DNA from: Silanimonas sp021297925
GTDB taxonomy: Bacteria; Pseudomonadota; Gammaproteobacteria; Xanthomonadales; Xanthomonadaceae
Reading direction: 5' to 3'
Length of the DNA stretch: 64,000 nucleotides
Assembly (NCBI GenBank): GCA_027532825.1
Contig: JAPZTL010000002.1
Coordinates: 186,001 to 250,000, forward strand
Shown here: one piece after another, positions 41,567 to 49,082 of the stretch
Layout of the letters: every line of letters starts with the position of its first letter
Numbering within the stretch: position 1 is the stretch's first letter
Notes under the pieces: generated by a model
What the model was told of the DNA's origin: nothing
Databases searched by the model: none
What the model saw: only the letters and a program-made list of their open reading frames with translations
Made by a program: the position numbers and the translations under genes

Positions 41567-42349
41567 TCAGTCGCCCATCTGCTTCTGCAGATGCTCCCAA
41601 CGCTCTTGTGCATCCAGCGTCCGCTCCGCCGTGGGGCGGGCCTCGAGGCGTTCCAGACCGATCGGTTCGCCGGTGTCGACGCAGTAACCGTAGTCCCCTT
41701 CGTCCAGGCGACGAAGCGTGCTGTCGATCTTGTTGATCAGCTTCCGGTACCGGTCACGCGTACGCAGTTCGAGCGCATTCTCCGTCTCGCGGGTGGCGCG
41801 CTCGGCCTCGTCGCCGACGTCGCGAACCTCGTCCTTCAGGTTCTCGATCGTCTGCTGCGATTCCTCGACCAACTCCTGGCGCCAGCCGAGGAGCTTCTGG
41901 CGGAAGTACTCGAGCTGGTAAGTATTCATGTAGTCCTCCTTGGCGGAGGGCTTGTAACCGGCCGGGAGCGTCACTCGCTCGACGACCACGGTCGGTCGCT
42001 TGGGCTCTTCGATCGGTCGAGCCGGCTTCTTGTAGCCAGCACGTGCGCCCGGACGCGGGGGCTCCGGCTTGGCCACGGGCTCCGGCTTGGCCGGTGCAGG
42101 CTTTGTCGGCGCCTTGGTCGGTTCGGGTTTGGCGGCCGGAGCTGTCTTGGCCGGAGCGGCCTTGGCCGGAGCCGCCTTGGCCGGAGCCGCCTTGGCCGCC
42201 GGCTTGGCGGACTTCTTGGCCGGCGCCGCAACGGCTTTTTTCACCGCGCGGGCGACGTTGCCGACCGCCTTTGCCACTTTTCCGACGGTCCCGGAGAGTT
42301 TCTTGGCTGGGGCCTTGGCGGCTTTCTTCGCGGGTTTCTTGGCAGCCAC
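41567..42349 (-). CDS. dksA: DksA-family RNA polymerase factor with AKP-rich tail
   Basis: This 260-residue protein binds the RNA polymerase secondary channel and works with ppGpp. The first 120 or so residues are Ala/Lys/Pro repeats (KAAPAKAAPAK units, encoded by 15-base repeats around 42130-42200). The DksA core follows: YQLEYFRQKLLGWRQELVEES, a coiled coil with the DxxD-like tip (DEVRDVGDEAE), and GDYGYCVDTGEPIGLERLEARPTAERTL-type end. Only one of the four zinc-finger cysteines remains. The GTG start at 42349 has GAGGA before it. The tail resembles histone H1-like proteins and may bind DNA. Confidence 0.9.
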   Translation of the reverse strand: MAAKKPAKKAAKAPAKKLSGTVGKVAKAVGNVARAVKKAVAAPAKKSAKPAAKAAPAKAAPAKAAPAKTAPAAKPEPTKAPTKPAPAKPEPVAKPEPPRPGARAGYKKPARPIEEPKRPTVVVERVTLPAGYKPSAKEDYMNTYQLEYFRQKLLGWRQELVEESQQTIENLKDEVRDVGDEAERATRETENALELRTRDRYRKLINKIDSTLRRLDEGDYGYCVDTGEPIGLERLEARPTAERTLDAQERWEHLQKQMGD

Positions 42350-42432
42350 GAGGGTCCTCTGTGTTCGGTCATTGAGCCATTGCGGCGGCGTGTTATAGCC
42401 TTTCGCACCCCTCCCGGCAACCTGCGGACGCC

Positions 42433-42672
42433 GTGCGCGACACTCCGAAAGAAACTGCCCTTCCTGCGGCCGCGCTGCTGGCGGCCCTCCGGGGCTACAA
42501 GCGCTGGGTCAGCCCAGTACTGGGCCAGCATTGCCGCTTCCACCCGAGCTGCTCGGCCTACATGCACGAAGCCATCCTGCGCCATGGCGTGGGCCGCGGC
42601 GTGTGGCTGGGTACCAAACGCCTTTGCCGCTGCCAGCCCCTGCATCCGGGGGGGATCGACCCCGTCCCCTAG
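42433..42672 (+). CDS. yidD: membrane protein insertion efficiency factor YidD
   Basis: This 79-residue protein helps YidC-dependent membrane insertion. ALRGYKRWVSPVLGQHCRFHPSCSAYMHEAI and HGVGRGVWLGTKRLCRCQPLHPGGIDPVP cover the conserved family pattern, with the three invariant cysteines. The GTG start follows a short gap divergent from dksA. It is away from the usual rnpA-yidC-mnmE cluster, which is near the origin in most gammaproteobacteria. Confidence 0.93.
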   Translation: MRDTPKETALPAAALLAALRGYKRWVSPVLGQHCRFHPSCSAYMHEAILRHGVGRGVWLGTKRLCRCQPLHPGGIDPVP

Positions 42673-42687
42673 GACCGGGCGGCGGCG

Positions 42688-43665
42688 TCAGCCGTTCGGC
42701 CCGAAACCGCCGGGAATGCCCTTCACCGCGACGGCGACCGCGTCGTGCGGGTGCAGGCTTTCGAAGTGCGATGCCCGGACCCAGAAATCCGCGATCCGGT
42801 CATCGGCGTTGAGCGCCTGCTGCATCCGCCGGGCGGCGTCCTCGCAGAACATCAGGTTCTGGCCATTGAGGCGGGCGAACGCCTGTTCGTCCTCGCGCTT
42901 CACGGCCGTCTGGACCGGCGTCTTGAGGGCGTCCTCGACCCGGTCGATCAGGTCGATGATGGGGAACTCGAGGGCTTGCGGGCCAAGCTTGACCTTGACG
43001 TCCGCATGGCTGCGCTGGCTGTGCGGCGTCGCCAGGATGCCCTGCTCCGTGCCGAGCCAGCGCAGGACCGCCTCGATGTCGACGTCGCCCGCGCCCGGGA
43101 AATCCTTGCGGAACTGTTCCTGGATGAGCTGGCGGGCCAGCGCCGCCGAGCACGGGCACGTGCTCGAGTAGGTGGCGCGGACCTCCATCTCGAGTTCGAA
43201 GGCCTGGCGGTCGAGCGTCGCGCGGAGCTTGACCGGGTAGCCCTTCCAGCCCGTGTTGTCGCTCACCAGCGCCTTGCGGCGGACGAGATGGTCGAAGCGC
43301 AATTCAACCATCGCGCGATCGGACAGGTCCGCGTGCGAATCGAGGAAGTCGCGCAGCAATCGGCGCAAGGACGCCGGACTGATCGGCTCCGCCGCGAGGT
43401 GGCGGTCGACGTGCAGGTAGAGGCGCGACATGTGGATGCCGCGAACGTCGGAGCGATGCAGGTTGACGAAGGCGTTGATGCGCGCCGGCGCGCTGCCGGT
43501 GCTGCCATCGGGGCCGACGAGGCGGACGGGCGCCTCGATCTCGCCCATGCCGACCCACGCCAGCTGGCCCGCGGCCGCGGGGCGGGCTTCGCAGGCGATG
43601 TCCGGCATGATGCGGACGACGTTTTCGCGGGTCGGGGACATGGAGGGATCCGTGTGGAACGACAT
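42688..43665 (-). CDS. folE2: GTP cyclohydrolase FolE2 (type IB)
   Basis: This protein of about 325 residues makes 7,8-dihydroneopterin triphosphate from GTP, for folate or queuosine. VGMGEIEAPVRL begins the family core. The active-site cysteine is in YSSTCPCSAALARQLI (about residue 170), and TPHSQRSHADVKV and NGQNLMFCEDAARRMQQAL are typical. Unlike zinc-dependent FolE, this enzyme accepts other metals and is often induced under zinc limitation; no Zur site was recognised here. The start is ATG 43665 or 43641. Confidence 0.93.
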   Translation of the reverse strand: MSFHTDPSMSPTRENVVRIMPDIACEARPAAAGQLAWVGMGEIEAPVRLVGPDGSTGSAPARINAFVNLHRSDVRGIHMSRLYLHVDRHLAAEPISPASLRRLLRDFLDSHADLSDRAMVELRFDHLVRRKALVSDNTGWKGYPVKLRATLDRQAFELEMEVRATYSSTCPCSAALARQLIQEQFRKDFPGAGDVDIEAVLRWLGTEQGILATPHSQRSHADVKVKLGPQALEFPIIDLIDRVEDALKTPVQTAVKREDEQAFARLNGQNLMFCEDAARRMQQALNADDRIADFWVRASHFESLHPHDAVAVAVKGIPGGFGPNG

Positions 43666-43699
43666 GGGGAAGCCTAGGGGGGCGCGGGTGCAGCGTACG

Positions 43700-44497
43700 T
43701 CAAGTCCGGAGAGGGGGCGGCAGGCGGTAGTGCAACGCAGCGTCTCGGGCGCACCGCCAAGCGTCGAACGGTCCGCGCCAGCGCGGGAACCGGGGTTCGG
43801 CACCGACGGCGAGGGCCGAAAGCACCACATGGTCGGAGTGGTCCAGCACGCGACGGAGCAGGCTTGCCGGCGACATGGGGCCGGGGCGGTCTCCGCGCAA
43901 GTGGGTGGCCCAATCGCGATGCACCTCGGTTGCTTCGGCCGCGTCAGTGCGGCGTCGGCCGTGCCTCGCCCAGAACGTCATCGGGATGCGGGCTCCATCG
44001 GCGTCCGCGCGCCCCACCCAGAGGCGCTGCGATTGCCAATGCCGGACGAGCGTCTCGACCAGGGCGGGGTCGATGGACGGACGCCCGAGCAGGGTCGCGT
44101 CGATGGCCGCGAGGGGGGTCGCGAGGGGCCGCAACGCGGTCGACGCGGCCGCCGTATCGGCCGGCGGGGTGTCGTCGACGGCCAGCGCAAGCAGCGGATC
44201 GGCGGCCTCGGCCCAAGGCACGCGCGTGGAGGCGAGCAAGCGACCCAGCGGGTGGCGGGCCGCCCCGCGGCCCATGCCCTGCAGTTCCTCCGCCCACCAG
44301 GCGCACTTCAGCCCGGTCACCCTCGGATCTGACCGCTCGAACAAGGCCTCGCGCAGCTCGCCGAGCAAGGCGATCCATGCGAGGGCCACGGGTCGCGACG
44401 CCGGCGGCACAAAGACCGGAAGGATGGACAGGACCGGAAGGCGGGCTTCGGCTTTCGCGACGTGGTGCGCGACGTCCTCGGGCAGGCCGGCGATCAT
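43700..44497 (-). CDS. squalene/phytoene synthase-like protein
   Basis: This 265-residue all-alpha protein contains DPRVTGLKCAWWAEELQGMGRGAARHPLGRLL, which resembles the RxxAWWxxEL...HPL block of squalene/phytoene synthases. The Asp-rich DxxxD substrate motifs of active enzymes are not clearly present, so it may be a degenerate, non-catalytic relative. It overlaps gph (ATGA) in the ubiG-gph-this gene run. Family assignment is from pattern only. Confidence 0.55.
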   Translation of the reverse strand: MIAGLPEDVAHHVAKAEARLPVLSILPVFVPPASRPVALAWIALLGELREALFERSDPRVTGLKCAWWAEELQGMGRGAARHPLGRLLASTRVPWAEAADPLLALAVDDTPPADTAAASTALRPLATPLAAIDATLLGRPSIDPALVETLVRHWQSQRLWVGRADADGARIPMTFWARHGRRRTDAAEATEVHRDWATHLRGDRPGPMSPASLLRRVLDHSDHVVLSALAVGAEPRFPRWRGPFDAWRCARDAALHYRLPPPLRT

Positions 44498-45174
44498 TCG
44501 TGCAACCCCAAGCGGACGGCCACGGCGACCGCATCCGCCGCGTGGGCGTCCGCCGGCCAGTCGTCCGGGCGCTCGCCGTCGTCCCGGTAACCCCAGAGGG
44601 CGGCGATGGTCGGCATCCCGGCGGCACGGCCGGCCTCGACGTCGCGCGCGTCGTCGCCGACGTAGACGCAGTGTCCAGGCACCACGCCGAGGTGTTCGGC
44701 CGCGAGCACGAGCGGCGCCGGATCAGGCTTGCGTACCGGCAGCGTATCGCCACCCACGAGAACCCCGCACCGGCCGGTCCAACCCATGGCGTCGACGACT
44801 CCGCGGGCGAGGCCCTCGGGCTTGTTGGTGACGATGCCCCAGCGCCAGCCGCGGGCCTCGATGGCCCGGAGCAGCGCCTCGACGCCGACGAAGGGCTGGC
44901 TGTGCACGGCGAGCGCTTCGCCGTAACGGGCGAGGAAGGCCGGCAGGTGCGCGTCCCGTTCCTCGGCCACGAGATCCGGGAACGCGCGGGCCAGCAGCGC
45001 GCGGCCGCCTTTCGACACCAGCGGACGTAGGGCCGCGTCCGGCAGGGGCGCGCGCCCTTCGGCCTGCAGGACGGCGTTCACCGCGGCCACGAGGTCCGGC
45101 GCCGTGTCCACCAGCGTTCCGTCGAGATCGAAGAGGACCGCCCGGACGGCAGCGGGATCGAGGCCCGTGCTCAA
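44494..45174 (-). CDS. gph: phosphoglycolate phosphatase (HAD family)
   Basis: This 226-residue HAD hydrolase removes phosphate from 2-phosphoglycolate formed in DNA repair. Motif I is FDLDGTLVDTAPD, motif II is IVTNK, the lysine is in RKPDPAPL and motif III is VYVGDDARDVEAG. Position next to ubiG is common in Xanthomonas and Pseudomonas, where the paralogue MupP (N-acetylmuramate phosphatase) occupies this place; MupP is therefore an alternative name that the sequence alone does not exclude. Confidence 0.88.
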   Translation of the reverse strand: MSTGLDPAAVRAVLFDLDGTLVDTAPDLVAAVNAVLQAEGRAPLPDAALRPLVSKGGRALLARAFPDLVAEERDAHLPAFLARYGEALAVHSQPFVGVEALLRAIEARGWRWGIVTNKPEGLARGVVDAMGWTGRCGVLVGGDTLPVRKPDPAPLVLAAEHLGVVPGHCVYVGDDARDVEAGRAAGMPTIAALWGYRDDGERPDDWPADAHAADAVAVAVRLGLHE

Positions 45175-45893
45175 GCCGGCTTCCTCGCCATGACGAGGTA
45201 GTTCACCGCGGTGCCGGGGCCGACGTGGGCGGTCCGGCGGATCGGGTCGTAGTGGAGCCCCGTCGACTCCTCGAGGACCAGCCCGGCGCGCCGAAGGCCC
45301 GCCGCCAACTCGGACGGGCGGATGAAGCGCCGCCAGTCGTGCGTGCCCTTCTCGACGAGGCCAGTGAGGTACTCGGCCCCGACGATGGCGAGGGCGAACG
45401 CCGCCGGCGTTCGGTTCAGCGTCGACGCGAACAGTACGCCGCCAGGCTTCAGCAGCGTCGCGCAGGCCGTCAGCACCGATTGCGGGTCGGGCACGTGCTC
45501 GAGCAGTTCCATGCAGGTCACCACGTCGAAGCGTCCGGGCGCTTCTTCGGCCAGCGATTCCACCGCCTGCACCCGGTAATCAAGCGACAGCACCTCGCCC
45601 GCCTGCCGGCGCTCCAACGCGTGCAACCGGGCGACGTCGACGAGGTCTGCGGCGAGGTCGATGCCGAGGACGCGGGCGCCCTCGCGGGCCATGGCCTCGG
45701 CCAACAGGCCACCGCCGCATCCGACATCGAGGACATCGCTCCCGCGCAGCGGATGCCGCCCGGCGATGAAGCCCAGGCGCGCCGGATTGAGCGCGTGCAG
45801 GGGACCCTGCGGGCCTTGCGGATCCCACCACCGCGCGGCGATGGCCGAAAAACGGGCGATTTCGGCTGGATCAACGTTGGCCGCGGTCGTCAT
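45171..45893 (-). CDS. ubiG: ubiquinone biosynthesis O-methyltransferase
   Basis: This 240-residue class I SAM methyltransferase does both O-methylations of ubiquinone synthesis. ARFSAIAARWWDPQGPQGPLHALNP is the UbiG start, VLDVGCGGGLLAEAMAREG is the SAM loop and EHVPDPQSVLTACATLLKPGG the post-I region. ATG 45893 overlaps the mtaD stop (ATGA), and its stop overlaps gph, so four genes form one coupled unit. Confidence 0.95.
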   Translation of the reverse strand: MTTAANVDPAEIARFSAIAARWWDPQGPQGPLHALNPARLGFIAGRHPLRGSDVLDVGCGGGLLAEAMAREGARVLGIDLAADLVDVARLHALERRQAGEVLSLDYRVQAVESLAEEAPGRFDVVTCMELLEHVPDPQSVLTACATLLKPGGVLFASTLNRTPAAFALAIVGAEYLTGLVEKGTHDWRRFIRPSELAAGLRRAGLVLEESTGLHYDPIRRTAHVGPGTAVNYLVMARKPA

Positions 45894-47236
45894 GCGTTCG
45901 CTCCCGGGCGGGGAATCGCCGCGATGCGCTCGGCCCAGGACCGCGCCTTGGCCTTGAGCGCGGCCAGGTCGAGATCGACCAGCACGCGGTCGCGCAGTTT
46001 CGGCCGGCCGGCGATCCAGACGTCGCTCACCTGGTGGCGCGTCGCGACGTACACGAGGTGCGACACCACGTGGTACATCGGCTGCAGCTCGAGCTCGCCG
46101 AGGTCCACGACCACGAGGTCGGCCTGCTTGCCCGGCTCGATCGAACCGATCTCGTCCTCGCGGCCCAGCGCCCGCGCACCGGCGAGCGTCGCCGCCTCGA
46201 GGGCGGAGGCGGCGTCGAGCGCGCGGGCATCGCTGGCGACCGCCTTGGCCAGCAGCGCGGCTTGGCGGGTTTCCTCGAACATGTCGAGGTCGTTGTTCGA
46301 GGCGCAACCGTCGGTGCCGATGGCCACGTTGGCACCGGCGCGGCGCAGGGCCTCGACCGGGCAGAAGCCGGACGCCAGCTTGAGGTTGGACTGCGGGCAG
46401 TGCGCGACGTGCACGCCGCGCTCGGCGCAAAGCTTGACCTCACCGTCGGTGAGCTGGGTCATGTGCACGGCGATCAACCGCGAATCGACGATGCCGAGGC
46501 GATCGAGGCGGGCGAGCGGGCGTTGCCCGTGCTGCTTCTGCGAATCCTCGACCTCCTGCGCCGTCTCGTGCACGTGGCAGTGGATGGGGATGTCGAGTTG
46601 CGCGGAGAGCATGTCGATGCGCTCGAAGCTGGCGTCCGACACCGTGTAGGGCGCATGCGGCGCGAACGCGAAGCGGATCAGCGGGTCGCCGCGCCACGCG
46701 TCGAAGACCTCGAGCGCCTTGTCGAAGTATTCGGCCGTGGTCCGCGCCCAGGGCGAGGGAAACTCGATGACCGGCAGGCCGACGGTGGCGCGGAAGCCCA
46801 GGCGCTTGTAGGTCTGCGCCTGCACGTCGGGGAAGAAGTAGTTCTCGTTGCAGGTGGTGGTGCCACCACGGAGCATCTCGGCGACGGCGAGCTCGATGCC
46901 GTCGGCGATGTAGTCCGGCCCCATCACCGCCCCTTCGATCGGCCAGATGTGCTCCTGCAGCCAGGGCATCAGGGGCAGGTCGTCCGCCACGCCGCGCAGC
47001 AGCGTCATCGGATTGTGCGTGTGGATGTTGACCAAGCCCGGGATCAGCGCGGCGTCGGGCCGCGAGACGATCTCGACGGGCAGGAAGCGCGCACGGGCTT
47101 CGGTCCGCGGCAGCACGGCAAGGATGCGTCCGCCCTTGACCGCGACGGCGTGGTCCGCGAGCACGGCGCCCTTGGGCGCCACCGGCACCACGAAGCCGGC
47201 TTCTATCAGCAGGTCGCAGGGTTCGAGCACGTTCAC
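45890..47236 (-). CDS. mtaD: 5-methylthioadenosine/S-adenosylhomocysteine deaminase
   Basis: This 448-residue amidohydrolase (TRZ/ATZ family) deaminates MTA and SAH. Metal ligands are in LVNIHTHNPMTLLRG and HCHVHETAQEVEDS, with further ligands in the NVAIGTDGCASNNDLDMFEE block (the aspartate). ENYFFPDVQAQ and APHAPYTVSD surround the substrate site. It is upstream of ubiG in a coupled pair. SAH removal links it to the methyl cycle genes at 53-58 kb. Confidence 0.93.
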   Translation of the reverse strand: MNVLEPCDLLIEAGFVVPVAPKGAVLADHAVAVKGGRILAVLPRTEARARFLPVEIVSRPDAALIPGLVNIHTHNPMTLLRGVADDLPLMPWLQEHIWPIEGAVMGPDYIADGIELAVAEMLRGGTTTCNENYFFPDVQAQTYKRLGFRATVGLPVIEFPSPWARTTAEYFDKALEVFDAWRGDPLIRFAFAPHAPYTVSDASFERIDMLSAQLDIPIHCHVHETAQEVEDSQKQHGQRPLARLDRLGIVDSRLIAVHMTQLTDGEVKLCAERGVHVAHCPQSNLKLASGFCPVEALRRAGANVAIGTDGCASNNDLDMFEETRQAALLAKAVASDARALDAASALEAATLAGARALGREDEIGSIEPGKQADLVVVDLGELELQPMYHVVSHLVYVATRHQVSDVWIAGRPKLRDRVLVDLDLAALKAKARSWAERIAAIPRPGANA

Positions 47237-47251
47237 TTCCCGGATAAGGCA

Positions 47252-47277
47252 GCGGCGCGCCGGTGAGGGCGCGCCGC
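47252..47277. terminator. hairpin between efp and mtaD
   Basis: GCGGCGCGCC-GGTGAG-GGCGCGCCGC is a perfect ten-base stem. A second stem, GCCCCGCC/GGCGGGGC, lies at 47287-47304. Both lie downstream of efp and just before mtaD on the same strand. No T-run is present, so termination strength is uncertain. Confidence 0.5.
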
Positions 47278-47332
47278 AAGGATGACGGCCCCGCCGTGGC
47301 GGGGCGATGACGCCAGAGGCTGGCGTGCGCGA

Positions 47333-47899
47333 TTACTTGACGCGGCTGACGTACTCACCGGTGCGGGTATCGACCTTGATGACCTCGTCCTGCGCGACGA
47401 ACAACGGCACGCGCACGACGGCGCCGGTCTCGAGCTTGGCCGGCTTGCCGCCGCCGCCCGAGGTGTCGCCGCGGACGCCCGGGTCGGTCTCTACGATCTT
47501 GAGCTCGACGAAGTTCGGCGGCTGGACGGCGATCGGGCTGCCGTTCCACAGCGTGACGACGCAGGGCTCCTCGCCCTTGATCCACTTCGCGGCATCGCCC
47601 ACGCCGGTGGCGTCGGCCTGGACCTGCTCGAAGGTCTCCTGCTGCATGAAGTGCCAGAACTCGCCGTCGTTGTAGAGGTACTGCATGTCGGTGTCGACGA
47701 CGTCGGCGGCCTCGACGTTATCGGTGGCCTTCATGGTCATCTCCACCACGCGCCCCGACTTGATGAAACGGTACTTCACGCGGGTGAAGGCCTGGCCCTT
47801 GCCCGGCTTGACGTACTCGGTGTCCTGGATGACGCACGGCTCGTTGTTCACGATGATCTTCATGCCGTTCTTCACGTCATTCATGCCGTAGCTGGCCAT
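47333..47899 (-). CDS. efp: elongation factor P
   Basis: This 188-residue factor rescues ribosomes stalled at polyproline. MASYGMNDVKNGMKIIVNNEP opens the KOW-like domain. Lys34 in VKPGKGQAF is the beta-lysylation site, matching the EpmB-type enzyme encoded divergently. DPGVRGDTSGGGGKPAKLETGAVVRVPLFV is domain II/III. ATG 47899 is the family start. No epmA is in the window, but the lysine and epmB imply it exists elsewhere. Confidence 0.98.
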   Translation of the reverse strand: MASYGMNDVKNGMKIIVNNEPCVIQDTEYVKPGKGQAFTRVKYRFIKSGRVVEMTMKATDNVEAADVVDTDMQYLYNDGEFWHFMQQETFEQVQADATGVGDAAKWIKGEEPCVVTLWNGSPIAVQPPNFVELKIVETDPGVRGDTSGGGGKPAKLETGAVVRVPLFVAQDEVIKVDTRTGEYVSRVK

Positions 47900-47996
47900 G
47901 CGGATGCTCCTGTTCGGTGTCGGTACGGCCAACGGCGCGCCGGAGGCCCTAGAATCGCGGTCCGCGCGGCCGTGGGGCCGCACGTAAAGACGCGAG

Positions 47997-49019
47997 ATGA
48001 TACCCGTTCCCGTCCCTGCCCGGCAGCCCGCCGCCTGGCAGGCCCTTTGGCGCGACGCGATCCGCGACCCCGCGGAACTGCTGTCACTGGTTGGCCTCGA
48101 TGCGCTGGCGGCCCGGGTGTCCGCCCCGGCCTCGGCCCATTTCCCGCTGCGCGTGCCTCGGGGCTACGCCGCCCGCATGCGCCACGGCGATCCGGCCGAC
48201 CCCCTGCTGCGGCAGGTGCTGCCGTTCGACGACGAAGATCGCATGGTGCCGGGCTTCGGCCTCGACGCGGTCGGTGATGGCGCGGCGAAAGGCGGCACGG
48301 GGGTCATCCACAAGTACGACGGCCGGGCGTTGCTGATCGCCACCGGAAGTTGCGCGATCCACTGCCGCTACTGCTTCCGCCGGCACTTCCCCTATGCCGA
48401 AGAAACGGCGGCCGCGGCAGGCTGGGCGTCGGCGCTCGACTATCTGCGCGCCAACCCGACGGTCCGCGAGGTGATCCTGTCCGGCGGCGACCCCCTGAGT
48501 CTCGCGACCCTGAAGCTCGCCGAACTGACCGATGCGCTGCGCGGGTTGCCACAGGTGGCTCGACTCCGGCTCCATACCCGCCTGCCGGTCGTGTTGCCGG
48601 AGCGCGTCGACACGCCCTTCCTCGACTGGATCTCGGCCCTGCCCTGGCCGATCGCGATGGTGGTCCACGCCAACCACGCCAACGAGATCGATGGCGCGGT
48701 CCGCGCCGCGTTCGCCGACCTCCGGCGAGCGGGCGTCCACCTCCTCAACCAGGCCGTGCTGCTCCGTGGCGTCAACGACACGCTGGATGCGCAGGCCCAT
48801 CTCGCCGAAGCGCTGTTCGACGCGGGCGCCCTGCCCTATTACCTCCACGTGCTCGACCGGGTCCACGGGACGGCGCATTTCGAGGTGCCGGAGGACGAGG
48901 CCCTGGCCCTCCACCGGGCCTTGCACGCGCGGCTGCCGGGCTACCTGCTGCCGAGGCTTGCCCGGGAGGAACCGGGCATGGCCGGGAAGACCCTGCTCGG
49001 GCCGGCCGCCGCTTCCTGA
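47997..49019 (+). CDS. epmB: EF-P (R)-beta-lysine synthesis aminomutase EpmB
   Basis: This 340-residue radical SAM lysine 2,3-aminomutase converts lysine to beta-lysine for EF-P. The cluster motif CAIHCRYCFRRHFPY (CxxxCxxC) is at about residues 119-126. VILSGGDPLS and RLRLHTRLPVVLPERV are typical of KamA/EpmB. PLP lysine is expected in the C-terminal part (GKTLLGP). The length of about 340 is short relative to catabolic KamA, favouring EpmB, and the divergent efp supports this. Confidence 0.95.
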   Translation: MIPVPVPARQPAAWQALWRDAIRDPAELLSLVGLDALAARVSAPASAHFPLRVPRGYAARMRHGDPADPLLRQVLPFDDEDRMVPGFGLDAVGDGAAKGGTGVIHKYDGRALLIATGSCAIHCRYCFRRHFPYAEETAAAAGWASALDYLRANPTVREVILSGGDPLSLATLKLAELTDALRGLPQVARLRLHTRLPVVLPERVDTPFLDWISALPWPIAMVVHANHANEIDGAVRAAFADLRRAGVHLLNQAVLLRGVNDTLDAQAHLAEALFDAGALPYYLHVLDRVHGTAHFEVPEDEALALHRALHARLPGYLLPRLAREEPGMAGKTLLGPAAAS

Positions 49020-49082
49020 GCCTGCCGTACTCCCCGTACACTGCGTGCGGCGCACTGGCCACGACGTTCCCCCGGAGTCCGC

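Noticed and set aside
42120..42210. 15-base repeats considered as non-coding repeat element
   Set aside because: They encode the KAAPAK units of the DksA tail in frame.
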